Of a stretch of DNA of 64,000 nucleotides, positions 8,224 to 16,652 are shown piece after piece. Positions within the stretch are counted from its first letter, which is position 1. Each line of letters starts with the position of its first letter. Under the pieces are notes generated by a model, which was given only the letters and a program-made list of their open reading frames with translations, was not told the origin of the DNA and did no database searches. This DNA is from Aldehydirespirator sp963667505. Its GTDB lineage: Bacteria > Actinomycetota > Acidimicrobiia > Acidimicrobiales > Aldehydirespiratoraceae. The position numbers were made by a program, and so were the translations under genes. Where the stretch lies: NCBI GenBank assembly GCA_963667505.2, contig OY763490.2:124001-188000 (forward strand). The letters are read 5' to 3'.

Positions 8224-9501
8224 TTAGCGTTCTTGTGGGCGTAGTCCTTTGAGGAGTCTGGTCGCCAAGGTCTGCGCTGAGCGCTGCAGCGGGACCAGGG
8301 TTCGGGAGGCGCGATCCTCGTCCGGTAGGCCGTCGATGACGTCGCTGACGGCCGAAGGGGTGCGCCGCAGAAGGTCGAGGGCGCGGTCGGTGGCTTCGGC
8401 GGGGTCGAGTCCCAGCTCCCGCGCCGCGTTCCCCCACGCGTCCGGCGCGGCCATCGCCCCTACCGAAAGGTCGCTGCCAAAGGCCATGGCGGTGCGCAGA
8501 TCAAGCAGGTCACGCTGGGCGTAGGGAAGGAAGGAGATCACGTCGTATAGGGGTGCGAGGTGGACGTCGGACCCGTCGAGGAGCAGGCTGTAGTTCTTGG
8601 CGTGGGCGTCGGGCGCAGCGAGCGCCCAGTTGTAGATGAGTGCGTCGCAGAATCGCCCCACGTCAGCCCTCGGATCGGTCGACTCCCGTCGGAGAAGGTC
8701 CACGACCTCGTGCGGTCCTGGGCCGCCGTCGATCTGGTACTTGCCTTCGGGATGCAGGTTGAGCGCCTGGCAGACGTCCTCATGGTGTCGCCGTTTCAGC
8801 AGCCCGTTCTGGCGAGCGCGGTCGAAGCGGGCCACGACGACGACGCGCTCCGCCTCGAACCTCATCAACTCCGTCGGGGCCGCATCCAATCCGAGGCGGC
8901 GCGCCGCCGTCATGCACACATGCTCGACCACCTCCGCGTCCGTGAAGTTGGCCATCCCGGGCTTCAGGATGTGGGTTGTGGGGCTGTCGCCGTAGGGAAC
9001 GCTCCACTGCTGGCCGTCCCGATGCAGGGCGCACTTGGCCTGCGCGCCGGCCAGGCTGAACTGCCCGCGGGCACCGAGCCCCTCCCATGCGGACCAATCC
9101 TGCCGGGCGCGACGAACCCAGGCGGCGATTTGCCGTTCGCTCTGGGGCTCGAGCCCGCTGGATCGGGCATGGAGGGACTCCTCCCGGCCCGGGCGACAGA
9201 ACTGGACCGCCCCCGCGCACTCCAACCCCAGCGGAGTGCCGAGCAGGTCGAAGGGCCGGGCGCTCGGAGCGTCGTTCTGGGCCGCCCACCGTCTCCGGAC
9301 GTCGATGTTGTCGGGCAGGAGCCCGTCGAGCCACCGCTCGATCTCGTATGTCCGGCGTCCGAGCGGAGCGCTCATGGACAGGGGCGTGCTGCGAGGGTCG
9401 CGGAGGTACTCGTCGGCGTATCGGAACTCGGCGGTGCCGGGCCCGGTCGCGGTGACCGTGCCGGCGAGGCGCCCTTCGATGAACGCGATGAGGTCGGCCA
9501 C
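8224..9501 (-). CDS. hipA: HipA-family Ser/Thr kinase toxin
   Basis: This 425-residue protein has HipA-N and HipA-C domains. The nucleotide-binding and catalytic features are intact: SLAGAQAK (149-156), lysine in HILKP (K180), RFDR (226-229), HHEDVCQALN (239-248), the catalytic loop with D298, H300, K302 and N303, and the metal-binding APLYD with D320. Characterised HipA proteins phosphorylate glutamyl- or tryptophanyl-tRNA synthetase and cause growth arrest. The gene lies 18 bp downstream of its HipB antitoxin on the same strand. The kinase appears intact. Confidence 0.93.
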   Translation of the reverse strand: MADLIAFIEGRLAGTVTATGPGTAEFRYADEYLRDPRSTPLSMSAPLGRRTYEIERWLDGLLPDNIDVRRRWAAQNDAPSARPFDLLGTPLGLECAGAVQFCRPGREESLHARSSGLEPQSERQIAAWVRRARQDWSAWEGLGARGQFSLAGAQAKCALHRDGQQWSVPYGDSPTTHILKPGMANFTDAEVVEHVCMTAARRLGLDAAPTELMRFEAERVVVVARFDRARQNGLLKRRHHEDVCQALNLHPEGKYQIDGGPGPHEVVDLLRRESTDPRADVGRFCDALIYNWALAAPDAHAKNYSLLLDGSDVHLAPLYDVISFLPYAQRDLLDLRTAMAFGSDLSVGAMAAPDAWGNAARELGLDPAEATDRALDLLRRTPSAVSDVIDGLPDEDRASRTLVPLQRSAQTLATRLLKGLRPQER

Positions 9502-9519
9502 GCGGGCGTCCTGGGCGGC

Positions 9520-9792
9520 TCAGCGGCGGGCGCTGGCGGCCATCGGCACGAACGCCAGTTCGTACCCCAACGAGAACAGGATGGCGTTGAGGGTCTCCAC
9601 GCGGGCGCCTCGCTGCCCGTTCTCCAGCAACGAGACCGCCTCGCGGGACACGGCCGCGGCCGCGGCCAACTCCGCCTGTGTCATGCCCGCGTCTTGGCGC
9701 GCGCTGCGAAGGGCCCGTCCGATCCGGCTGGGGGACCGCATTCCCACATACGACAGCGCCTCGTCTGCGGCGGGAGCCAGAGCATCGTCCAT
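9520..9792 (-). CDS. hipB: HipB-family XRE antitoxin/repressor
   Basis: A 90-residue helix-turn-helix protein. The XRE domain spans about residues 22-75 (IGRALRSARQDAGMTQAELA, then AVSREAVSLLENGQRGARV and LNAILFSLGYEL). HipB neutralises HipA and represses the operon. It is the first gene of the pair, and a repeated operator-like array lies directly upstream at 9807-9853. Confidence 0.92.
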   Translation of the reverse strand: MDDALAPAADEALSYVGMRSPSRIGRALRSARQDAGMTQAELAAAAAVSREAVSLLENGQRGARVETLNAILFSLGYELAFVPMAASARR

Positions 9793-9806
9793 GACCGGAT
9801 CGTACC

Positions 9807-9853
9807 ATGTGATGCAAACCTGACATCAAGCATGATGTGATGCAAACCCGACA
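9807..9853. promoter_or_regulatory. hipBA operator array
   Basis: A 19-bp direct repeat, ATGTGATGCAAACCTGACA (9807-9825) and a copy with T changed to C (9835-9853), is spaced 28 bp apart. Between and overlapping them, ACATCA (9823-9828) and TGATGT (9833-9838) form an inverted repeat. It lies just upstream of the hipB start, where HipB dimers would be expected to bind. Confidence 0.7.
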
Positions 9854-9964
9854 CTCGGTGGCATCAACGACGCTGCACGCACTGATGCCTTGTGCGAGTC
9901 GCTCGTCGACGGTGCCTCGCAGCCGCCGCGACCGGTTCTTCAGTCGAAGGTCCTCATTCGCCAG

Positions 9965-10408
9965 TCAGGTGCAGTCGGGGCAGGTTCCGAAGACGTCGAG
10001 CCGGTGGGTGCTCGGCTGGAACCCGCTCGCGCCCAGCTCCTTGTCGAGTGATGCCTTGAGGCTGCGTTCGTCCTCGGCAGGCATGAAGAAGTCGTCAACC
10101 GTGCCGCACACAGTGCAGATGGTGTGGTGGTGGCGACCGATGATGTCCTCGGAGAACTCGTAGCGAGTCGGGTCATCGATCCCGACGACACGCCGAACGA
10201 TGCCCACGCTCTCGAGGTCGGCCATGTTGCGATACAGAGAACTCTGGGTCAGCCGAGGCCGGAACTCAAGCATCTCGGGGATGGTCGCGGGTCGAGCGGC
10301 GCGAACGAGGAGTTCCACGAGCTCTCGCCGACCCTTGGTGTAGAGCTGGCCGGCTTCATGCAGGCGGGCCGACACCAATTCGTGGGTCTCGGTGAGTCGC
10401 TTGCCCAT
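9965..10408 (-). CDS. Fur-family metalloregulator, Zur-like
   Basis: This 147-residue protein has a winged helix (about 20-85, with RLTQSSLYRNMADLESVGIV) and a dimer domain with HHHTICTVCG (93-102). The structural-zinc cysteines are C98/C101 and C143/C146. The family represses metal-homeostasis genes. Zur rather than Fur is inferred because a COG0523 GTPase is encoded nearby and has a Fur-like box at its start. It is divergent from the alcohol dehydrogenase gene. Another metal specificity is possible. Confidence 0.85.
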   Translation of the reverse strand: MGKRLTETHELVSARLHEAGQLYTKGRRELVELLVRAARPATIPEMLEFRPRLTQSSLYRNMADLESVGIVRRVVGIDDPTRYEFSEDIIGRHHHTICTVCGTVDDFFMPAEDERSLKASLDKELGASGFQPSTHRLDVFGTCPDCT

Positions 10409-10597
10409 CAGCGCATCCTACTGAGGTCGGTTGCGCCCAATTGAAGGCACCGCGCCGCCACCGGCGACCCTGGGGTATTCTGGACCTCCACAGCCACCGG
10501 CACCTCGAGACAAGGGCTCGCCGACTGGGCCATCAACTTCCCGCCACGAACGGGCATGCCCCGGCGTGGTCGCTGCAGCAGAGGAAATCCCCAAGAG

Positions 10598-11785
10598 ATG
10601 AGCACATACACGCTTGAACCCATGCCGGTCACCCTCGTGGGCGAGGGCAGCGTCGCCGAGTTCGCCCAGCACGTACGGGCCCACGGCAGCCGTGCCTTCG
10701 TGGTGAGCGACCCGGGCGTGCGCGCCGCGGGCATCGTCAACACTGTTGTCGACGCGCTCACGAAAGATGGCCTCGAGTGGACGGTCTTCGACGACGTCGA
10801 CCCGAATCCGACGGATGCAAACGTGGCCGCTGGGGTGGAGTCGCTGCGAGGGTTCGGCACCGAGGGCACCGTGGTGGTGCTCGTCGGCGGCGGGTCGGTC
10901 ATGGACTGCGGCAAGTACATCGCCATGGCAGCGCCGTCAGGCATCGAGGACTCGTCGCTTGCTTTCTCGCCCGACCTCGACGACGCCGACCGGATCGACT
11001 TCGCCACCTTGGCGCCCCCGTCTCAGGCCAGTGCGCCCTGCGTGCCCACGGTCGCCGTGCCCACCACCGCTGGCACGGCATCGGAAACCAATGGCGGTGG
11101 CCTGATCACCCGAACAGAGGACCATCGCAAGCTGACCTTCAACCACCCCGACGTTCAGCCGCGCGCGGTCGTGCTGGACCCACTCCTGACCGTCGGGCTT
11201 CCGCCGGGTGCTACCGCGGTGTGCGGCATGGACGTGCTGACGCACGCCATCGAGGCCTATACGTCCACCGCGGCGAACCCCTACGCCGACGGCCTCGCGC
11301 TGCACGCCATCCGGCTCACCGGGCAGTGGCTCCCCCAAGCCGTCGCCGTCGGCAGCGACGTGGAAGCCCGGGCGTCGATGCAGATTGCGTCCCACCTCGC
11401 GGGCCGTGCATTCTCGTCCGGCCCGCTGCTGGGGCTCGTCCATGCCACCGGCCACCCCATCTCGGGCACCTTCGGCGCGGCCCACGGACAGACGCTCGCC
11501 ACCATGCTCCCGCACGTCATGCGGTTCAACCTCGAGTCGGTCTCTGACCGCTACGCGGACGTGGGCGCGGCGCTCGGTGTCGCCCGCGACCCGTTGGCGG
11601 CCGTCGAGGCGGTCGAGACTCTGTCCGCAACCGTCGGAACGGACCGCAGCCTCAGTGACCTCGGCGCCGAGGCGCAGGACATCGACGCGCTCACCACCGA
11701 CGCGTTGCGCGACATCATCATCTTGAACACGCCGCGCTACCCGAGCCGGGAAGAAGTCCATGCGCTGTACGAAAAGGCGATGTAA
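10598..11785 (+). CDS. iron-containing (group III) alcohol dehydrogenase
   Basis: A 395-residue NAD(P)-dependent Fe-ADH. Cofactor motifs are GGGSVMD (97-103) and PTTAGTASE (155-163). The four metal ligands of the FucO family are all present by motif: D212 and H216 in GMDVLTHAIE, H282 in GLVHATGHP and H296 in AAHGQ. Substrate is unpredictable; primary alcohols, lactaldehyde or succinate semialdehyde are usual. The ATG at 10598 follows a GAGGAAA stretch. An esterase gene follows 39 bp downstream. Confidence 0.9.
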   Translation: MSTYTLEPMPVTLVGEGSVAEFAQHVRAHGSRAFVVSDPGVRAAGIVNTVVDALTKDGLEWTVFDDVDPNPTDANVAAGVESLRGFGTEGTVVVLVGGGSVMDCGKYIAMAAPSGIEDSSLAFSPDLDDADRIDFATLAPPSQASAPCVPTVAVPTTAGTASETNGGGLITRTEDHRKLTFNHPDVQPRAVVLDPLLTVGLPPGATAVCGMDVLTHAIEAYTSTAANPYADGLALHAIRLTGQWLPQAVAVGSDVEARASMQIASHLAGRAFSSGPLLGLVHATGHPISGTFGAAHGQTLATMLPHVMRFNLESVSDRYADVGAALGVARDPLAAVEAVETLSATVGTDRSLSDLGAEAQDIDALTTDALRDIIILNTPRYPSREEVHALYEKAM

Positions 11786-11824
11786 GAGGTTCACCGAACG
11801 AACAGCCCAGGAGGTTCCGTTCCC

Positions 11825-12460
11825 ATGTCACTGACCCAGTACCGGATTGACCGCGACGGCGCAGACCGTCTCCTCTTCCTCATGCACGGCTACACCGCCG
11901 AGCAGCACCACCTCGCGTCGTACGTGCCGTTGGTCGACCCAGACGAACGATTCAGCGCGATCGCGCCGCGGGGACCGATCGACATGCCCGATGGCGACGG
12001 CGCGGGCTGGTGGTCCATCGACCTCGACACGTTCGAATCCGACCTCTCACAGTTCGTGCCCTCGCTCGAGATGCTCGAGTCCTTCATCGCGGACGAGGCC
12101 AGAAAGGCGGGTGTGCCACTCGAGCGGTGCATCGTGGGCGGGTTCAGCCAAGGCGGCTACCTGTCGCTGGCGCTCGCCGGCAAGGCTGGTGCGCCCCGCT
12201 ACGCCGGTGTGTGGGCCATCTGCTGCGGCCTGCCAAGCGCACCAGGACTCGACGTCGACCTGTCCAACGGTGGCGGCCGACCGGCGCTCTTCCAGTGGGG
12301 AACCCGCGACGCCTTCATCGGCCAAGAGCAGCCCAAAGAGGTAATCGCCGCCCTTGGCGACGGCGGGTGGAATCTGCGACACCACGCCTACGACATGGCT
12401 CACAGCCAGACCATCGAGATGATGGTCGACGCCCGCGAGTGGCTCGCCGGGGTCCTCTGA
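11825..12460 (+). CDS. alpha/beta hydrolase, phospholipase/carboxylesterase type
   Basis: A 211-residue Abhydrolase_2 protein. LLFLMHGYTAEQHHL supplies the oxyanion region, GFSQGGYLS the serine nucleophile elbow, WGTRDAFI the acid and MAHSQTIEM the histidine. Family members hydrolyse small acyl or carboxyl esters. An AGGAGG site lies just upstream of the ATG at 11825. It probably forms an operon with the alcohol dehydrogenase, and its end converges with the WD40 gene 8 bp away. Confidence 0.88.
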   Translation: MSLTQYRIDRDGADRLLFLMHGYTAEQHHLASYVPLVDPDERFSAIAPRGPIDMPDGDGAGWWSIDLDTFESDLSQFVPSLEMLESFIADEARKAGVPLERCIVGGFSQGGYLSLALAGKAGAPRYAGVWAICCGLPSAPGLDVDLSNGGGRPALFQWGTRDAFIGQEQPKEVIAALGDGGWNLRHHAYDMAHSQTIEMMVDAREWLAGVL

Positions 12461-12468
12461 CCTGTTCT

Positions 12469-13491
12469 TCAGAGAGCCAGTTTGACCAGGCTTCCGTCGG
12501 CCCGACCGACCAGGAGGCTGTCCTCGCTGACCCACCGGAGTCGACTGGTCGCCGCATCGGACTCGATTGCGGTCAGCGGCAATAGTTCCTGGCCGGCACG
12601 AGTCGGGGCAGCCCACACGATGGTGCGGCCGTCGCCTCCCCCCGTGGCAACCGACCTGCCGGATGGATCCCAAGCGACGTCCTCGATGTGGTTGTCGTGA
12701 CCGGAGGCAGCTGCCGGCTCCGTGCCGGCGGGCCCCTTTCCGCCGAAGTCCCAGACGGTGAGCTCGTCGAGGCACGCAACCGCGAGCCATCGGCTGTCGT
12801 GGCGGAACCCGAGTCGCTCGATCTTGGACGGATAGCCAGACATCGCGAGCTCCGGGCCGCTCCAGAGCCGCCACAACTGCACGGTCGCGTCCTGGGCACC
12901 GGCGCAGGCCCATGCTCCGTCGGGAGACATCGCCAGCGCAAGCAGCGACCCCTGCCAGTCAAAACGACGCCGACGGCCGGTCCGTCGTCCGACGACATCG
13001 TGCCAACCGACGCCACCGTATGCGGTTGCACCGACGCGGCTGCCGTCGGCTGACCAGGCGACCGCCGTCACCGTCGAGGGCTGGTCGTCGAAGTTGTGGA
13101 GAAGCGCACCGTCTTGGTCGGTGATGAGAAGGTGCCGGCCGGCGCCGATCGCAAGCACGGGTGCGGCCGGCGACCAGGCCAGCGCCGTTGCCCAGGCCGA
13201 CGCGGCAACGACGCCCTGAGCAGCTCCCGTGCGGTCGTAGATCCGCACGTATCCGTCCTGGCCCCCGACCGCGACGCGGCTGCCGTCGGATGACCAGGCA
13301 GCGCTCAACGCTCCCATCTCATGCCGTCCCAGCGCAGTGGCCGAGCCGTCGTCAATGTCGATGAGGGCAGCGTCGCCACCCAAGGACCCGACCACCGCCT
13401 GGCCACGGTCCCGACAGACCTCAAGGACCTGCACGTAGTCTTCGACGTCCACCCGCCATTGTGCGATGGGTGTTGTTCCAGCGTCGGTCAT
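12469..13491 (-). CDS. WD40-repeat protein
   Basis: This 340-residue beta-propeller is built from about seven WD-type blades, for example LSAAWSSDGSRVAVGGQDG, ALAWSPAAPVLAIGAG, AVAWSADGSRV, ALAMSPDGAWACAGAQDA and DVAWDPSGRSVATGGGDG. No signal peptide or catalytic motif is seen, so it is probably a cytoplasmic scaffold. The ATG at 13491 overlaps the COG0523 GTPase stop by 4 bp, making it a coupled partner of that GTPase. Confidence 0.85.
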   Translation of the reverse strand: MTDAGTTPIAQWRVDVEDYVQVLEVCRDRGQAVVGSLGGDAALIDIDDGSATALGRHEMGALSAAWSSDGSRVAVGGQDGYVRIYDRTGAAQGVVAASAWATALAWSPAAPVLAIGAGRHLLITDQDGALLHNFDDQPSTVTAVAWSADGSRVGATAYGGVGWHDVVGRRTGRRRRFDWQGSLLALAMSPDGAWACAGAQDATVQLWRLWSGPELAMSGYPSKIERLGFRHDSRWLAVACLDELTVWDFGGKGPAGTEPAAASGHDNHIEDVAWDPSGRSVATGGGDGRTIVWAAPTRAGQELLPLTAIESDAATSRLRWVSEDSLLVGRADGSLVKLAL

Positions 13492-14471
13492 ACCAGGCAG
13501 GCGCTGAAGCTGTCCTCCAGTGACTGTCGGTCGAGGTTGCGTCCGATGAACACGAGACGGTTGCGTCGTTCCTCGCCGCCTTCCCACGCCCCCTGGGCCT
13601 CGCAGTCAAGCAACATGTGGACGCCCTGGAACACGTACCGCTCATCCCAGCCGGCAATCGACAGGATGCCCTTCGAGCGGAAGATGTCGGTTCCCTTTGT
13701 GCGCAGAAGATCGGCCAGCCACTCGTGCACCCGGTCGAGATCGAGGTCGCCATCGGCTTCGATGCCCACAGATGTCACGCTGAGGTCATGCTGATGCTCG
13801 GCATCGGGGTCGAGGAACTCGGGATCATCGGCCAACACACGATCAAGCGAGAACGCGCCGACCTCGAGGATGGCATCAAGGTCGACCTTTCCATGCTGGG
13901 TCCGGATAATGGGCACGAGTGCGTTGACCTGCCGGATGCGGGACTCCACATCGTCCAGCTCGTTGATGTCGGCGAGGTCGATCTTGTTGAGCACGACCCG
14001 ATCGGCGAACGCCAACTGCTCGACAGCCTCGTTCTCGACCCCGTCGGGCTTCTCCTCGTCCAAGTGTGGAACCAGGTGCTTGGCGTCGACCACCGTGACG
14101 ATCGCGTCGAGACGCAGCTGGCCTGCGATCTCATCGTCGACGAAGAACGTCTGAGCCACCGGTGCAGGGTCAGCCAGCCCCGTCGTCTCGATGAGGATCT
14201 GGTCGAACCGGTCCTTGCGCCGCATCAGATTGCCAAGGATGCGGATCAGGTCGCCTCGAACGGTGCAGCAGATGCAACCGTTGTTCATCTCAAAGATCTC
14301 TTCCTCGGCGTCGAGGACGATGGCGTCGTCTATGCCGACCTCGCCGAACTCGTTCTCGATCACCGCAATCCGCTTGCCGTGCTGCTCGGTGAGGATATGA
14401 TTCAACAACGTTGTCTTTCCTGCACCGAGAAAGCCCGTCAGCACCGTCACGGGTACACGCTCATCAACCAT
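13488..14471 (-). CDS. COG0523 (CobW-like) GTPase metallochaperone
   Basis: This 327-residue G3E GTPase has Walker A GFLGAGKT (13-20), the metal-binding motif GCICC (65-69), Walker B IETTGLADPAP and the guanine-specificity motif NKID. A His-rich stretch (AEHQHD) precedes the C-terminal CobW_C domain. COG0523 proteins insert or deliver metals, often zinc under starvation. The frame remains open upstream, but the ATG at 14471 matches the family N-terminus (VPVTVLTGFLGAGKT). A Fur-like box lies directly before the start. Zinc is more likely than cobalt because no cobalamin genes are nearby. Confidence 0.88.
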   Translation of the reverse strand: MVDERVPVTVLTGFLGAGKTTLLNHILTEQHGKRIAVIENEFGEVGIDDAIVLDAEEEIFEMNNGCICCTVRGDLIRILGNLMRRKDRFDQILIETTGLADPAPVAQTFFVDDEIAGQLRLDAIVTVVDAKHLVPHLDEEKPDGVENEAVEQLAFADRVVLNKIDLADINELDDVESRIRQVNALVPIIRTQHGKVDLDAILEVGAFSLDRVLADDPEFLDPDAEHQHDLSVTSVGIEADGDLDLDRVHEWLADLLRTKGTDIFRSKGILSIAGWDERYVFQGVHMLLDCEAQGAWEGGEERRNRLVFIGRNLDRQSLEDSFSACLV

Positions 14472-14477
14472 GCGCAG

Positions 14478-14496
14478 AACAATAATGATTCCCATT
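14478..14496. promoter_or_regulatory. possible Zur/Fur-type box before the COG0523 gene
   Basis: AACAATAATGATTCCCATT contains the core AAT-G-ATT (14484-14490) found in Fur/Zur boxes. It is a conspicuous AT-rich patch 7-25 nt upstream of the GTPase start. The outer arms match poorly, so this is a weak site call. Confidence 0.4.
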
Positions 14497-14645
14497 CCTG
14501 TATGCAACATGGCGTCGGTCAGGGATTTGGCGGGTCGGCTGGGTGTCTGGTGACGGCGGTGGCCGCTGAGGGGGTGCCTGCGGTGGGGGCGGTGGCCGCG
14601 GTCCGCAGCAACCGCATGCGGCGGGCTGGGGTAGATTCTGGAGTT

Positions 14646-14981
14646 ATGAGCGTTGCGGTCGAGCCCTCGGAGTTGGCATCGGTGGCCGCTGCGCACGGGC
14701 CGACGGCTTTCGTGCTTACTGTCGGCGACGACGGTCGCACGCGAGTGATCCACGTCAAGGTGGACATCGACGACCTGGGCGTGATCCGGGCGGTGGTGGG
14801 CCGGGGCGCGGCCGCCAATGCGGTGGCCCGGCCTGATGTGGTGGTGCTGTGGATGCCCGCGGCTGACGGGTTCAGCCTCATCGCCGACGGGGTTGCCTCG
14901 GTGGACGGCGAGCCGCGACCCGACACGCCGGTGACCGTCGAGGTCTTCTCCGCGGTGAGACACCGCCCCGCACCGCGGTGA
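14646..14981 (+). CDS. pyridoxamine 5'-phosphate oxidase-like small protein
   Basis: This 111-residue protein has the split-barrel order of short PPOX/flavin-binding proteins: HGPTAFVLTVGDDGRTRVIH, then VGRGAAANAVARPDVVVLWMP and FSLIADGVASVDGE. It may bind FMN or F420; the substrate is unknown. The ATG at 14646 follows a GGAG in TCTGGAGTT. It is divergent from the COG0523 gene. Confidence 0.65.
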   Translation: MSVAVEPSELASVAAAHGPTAFVLTVGDDGRTRVIHVKVDIDDLGVIRAVVGRGAAANAVARPDVVVLWMPAADGFSLIADGVASVDGEPRPDTPVTVEVFSAVRHRPAPR

Positions 14982-14993
14982 CCGCGCTGCGGT

Positions 14994-15036
14994 CTTGACG
15001 TAGTTGACCTGCTCAGAGCGGAACAACTGCGTCAAG
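14994..15036. promoter_or_regulatory. long stem-loop between PPOX-like and Nudix genes
   Basis: CTTGACGTAGTTG (14994-15006) and CAACTGCGTCAAG (15024-15036) pair over 13 bp with one G-U, around a 17-nt loop. No T-tract follows. It could terminate the upstream transcript or act as an operator for the Nudix gene. Confidence 0.6.
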
Positions 15037-15083
15037 GACGGTCCCGAAGCTGCCCGGGGGTGGGGCCGGTAGGGTCGGTCGCT

Positions 15084-15569
15084 GTGTCGTTCCTGATCCG
15101 GCGTCCCGCGGCCCGATGTGTGCTGCTCGACCGCGGCGGCCGGGTGTTCCTGATCCGTTCTGAGGATCCGATCGACCCCTACAAGCCCGAGTGGCTGGAG
15201 ATCCCCGGCGGCGGCGTCGGCTTCGGCGAGGATTCGGCCGCGGCCTGCCGGCGCGAACTGCACGAGGAGACCGGCATCACCGACGTGGAGATGGGGCCGT
15301 GCGTGTGGACCCAGTACGTGGAGTACACCTTCTCGGGCATGCGCTTCGAGTCGAATGAGCGCATCCATGTGGCCTGGTGCGACGGCGGCGAGTTCCGGCC
15401 CCGCGGGCTGGAGGCGCTGGAGGCGGCCGCGTTCATCGAGGCCGGATGGTGGAGCCTCGACGACCTGCTGGCCAACACCGAACCGACCGTGCCCGCTCGA
15501 CTGCGGGAGTTCCTGCCTGCGCTGATCGCAGGCGACTTCGGGGCCGAGCCGATCGACGTGTCCCCCTGA
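15084..15569 (+). CDS. Nudix hydrolase
   Basis: A 161-residue Nudix protein. The Nudix box runs from the GGGVGFGEDSAA segment through CRRELHEETGI (GX5EX7REUXEEXGU). It would hydrolyse a nucleoside diphosphate linked to another group; the substrate is not predictable. The GTG at 15084 begins just before the first beta strand (SFLIRRPAARCVLL). A GTG at 15060 is also possible. Confidence 0.88.
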   Translation: MSFLIRRPAARCVLLDRGGRVFLIRSEDPIDPYKPEWLEIPGGGVGFGEDSAAACRRELHEETGITDVEMGPCVWTQYVEYTFSGMRFESNERIHVAWCDGGEFRPRGLEALEAAAFIEAGWWSLDDLLANTEPTVPARLREFLPALIAGDFGAEPIDVSP

Positions 15570-15577
15570 CCCGCGGG

Positions 15578-15603
15578 CGGCGCCGGGGCCGCAGCCGGCG
15601 CCG
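15578..15603. terminator. GC-rich hairpin, likely bidirectional terminator
   Basis: CGGCGCCGG (15578-15586) and CCGGCGCCG (15595-15603) form a perfect 9-bp stem with an 8-nt loop, in the gap between the convergent Nudix and membrane-protein genes. There is no T-tract, as is common in high-GC actinobacteria. Confidence 0.55.
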
Positions 15604-15664
15604 GTCACCGTCAAGAGTTGCGCTATGTCCCGGCGACGGCGGGCGAGCCCTGGGCAGCGGCGGG

Positions 15665-15925
15665 CTACCAGCTGTCCTCGCGGTCGGCGCGGTCGGCGGC
15701 CCTCACCCCATAGCCGATGATGATCGCCGGGGCCAGCACCACCGAGCCGGCGATGAGGGCAGCCGCGGCCACCGACGCCAGGGCGTCGTTGAAGCCCAGC
15801 AGCAGGCCGGCCGCGAACACCGCCAGCGAGAGCAGGTACAGCAAGTACCCAGAACGGCGACCTGCGGCAGCGAGACGGGCCATTCGCCGCCGGCGGTCGA
15901 GGACGGGGTCGCTCGAAGCGCTCAT
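15665..15925 (-). CDS. small membrane protein
   Basis: An 86-residue protein with a charged N-terminus (DRRRRMARLAAAGRR) and two predicted membrane helices (YLLYLLSLAVFAAGLLL and VAAAALIAGSVVLAPAIIIG), ending in a charged tail. The family is not recognised. The ATG at 15925 overlaps the stop of the septum-formation-like lipoprotein (ATGA), so the two are coupled and may act together at the envelope. Confidence 0.65.
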   Translation of the reverse strand: MSASSDPVLDRRRRMARLAAAGRRSGYLLYLLSLAVFAAGLLLGFNDALASVAAAALIAGSVVLAPAIIIGYGVRAADRADREDSW

Positions 15926-16611
15926 CTCGCCGTGCCCCTCGCGGATTCCTGCAGAGGCTCGTTGTCGATGTGGTGCAGCCAGCAGTGGACGCCGCGGTAG
16001 CGCGCCGCGGCATGCTCGAAGTTGGTGCGATTGGGCGTGAAGACGTCGATCTCGTACACCGACAGCTCGTAGCTCATGCCCACGAAAGGCTCGAAGCGGT
16101 CGTAGCACTCCTGCAGAGCGAAGCCGAGCATGGCGTCGTCTCCAGGGTAGATGCCGGGATGGGGAACGTCGATCTCGAAGGTGTGGAACACCTCCGCAAG
16201 ATGGGGCTCGGCGCAGTCGACCCGGGCGGTGAGCACCACTCGTCGGCCCGCCTGAAGGCCTTCGACCCGGTTGAAGCACTCTCCCTGCACCAGGTTGTAC
16301 TCGCTGATGATCTCGCCCCGGATCGCCAGCAGGTCGAGCTCCTCGTCGCTGCTCTCATCGCCGCTCTCGTCGTCGGCTTCGGCGTTCGTCGAGCCGCCGT
16401 CCTGGTCGTCGGCTGGTTCCGCAGCGGTGGGGGCGACGACGTCCTCGGCGCGGTTCTCGCGGGCGGCCACCGCCGCGGCCGCCGCCGGGTCGGTCGGTGC
16501 CCCCTCGCCGCTCTCGGTCCCTGAGCCGCAGGCAGCCAACAGCGCGGCCGCCACGACACCGGCCGGACGAAACAGGGCGAGACGAAGCAGGGCGAGACGA
16601 GCCGAATCCAT
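15922..16611 (-). CDS. lipoprotein with septum-formation domain
   Basis: This 229-residue secreted protein has a signal peptide and a lipobox-like LLAACG near residue 28, so it is probably lipid-anchored. An Ala/Asp/Glu-rich linker runs to about residue 92. The C-terminal domain resembles the septum formation family: LVQGECFNRVEG, VDCAEPHLAEVFHTFEI, and ARYRGVHCWLH with paired cysteines. The N-terminus repeats RLALLRLALFR because of a 15-bp DNA repeat. It is divergent from the aquaporin gene. Confidence 0.75.
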   Translation of the reverse strand: MDSARLALLRLALFRPAGVVAAALLAACGSGTESGEGAPTDPAAAAAVAARENRAEDVVAPTAAEPADDQDGGSTNAEADDESGDESSDEELDLLAIRGEIISEYNLVQGECFNRVEGLQAGRRVVLTARVDCAEPHLAEVFHTFEIDVPHPGIYPGDDAMLGFALQECYDRFEPFVGMSYELSVYEIDVFTPNRTNFEHAAARYRGVHCWLHHIDNEPLQESARGTAR

Positions 16612-16652
16612 CGGGCCGGAGGCTAGGAGATCGATCCCTAGAGTGTGCGCCC

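Noticed and set aside
13488..16013. 841-codon minus-strand frame extending the COG0523 GTPase upstream
   Set aside because: Only the last 327 codons match the family; the upstream part runs antisense to the Nudix and PPOX-like genes and across the hairpin.
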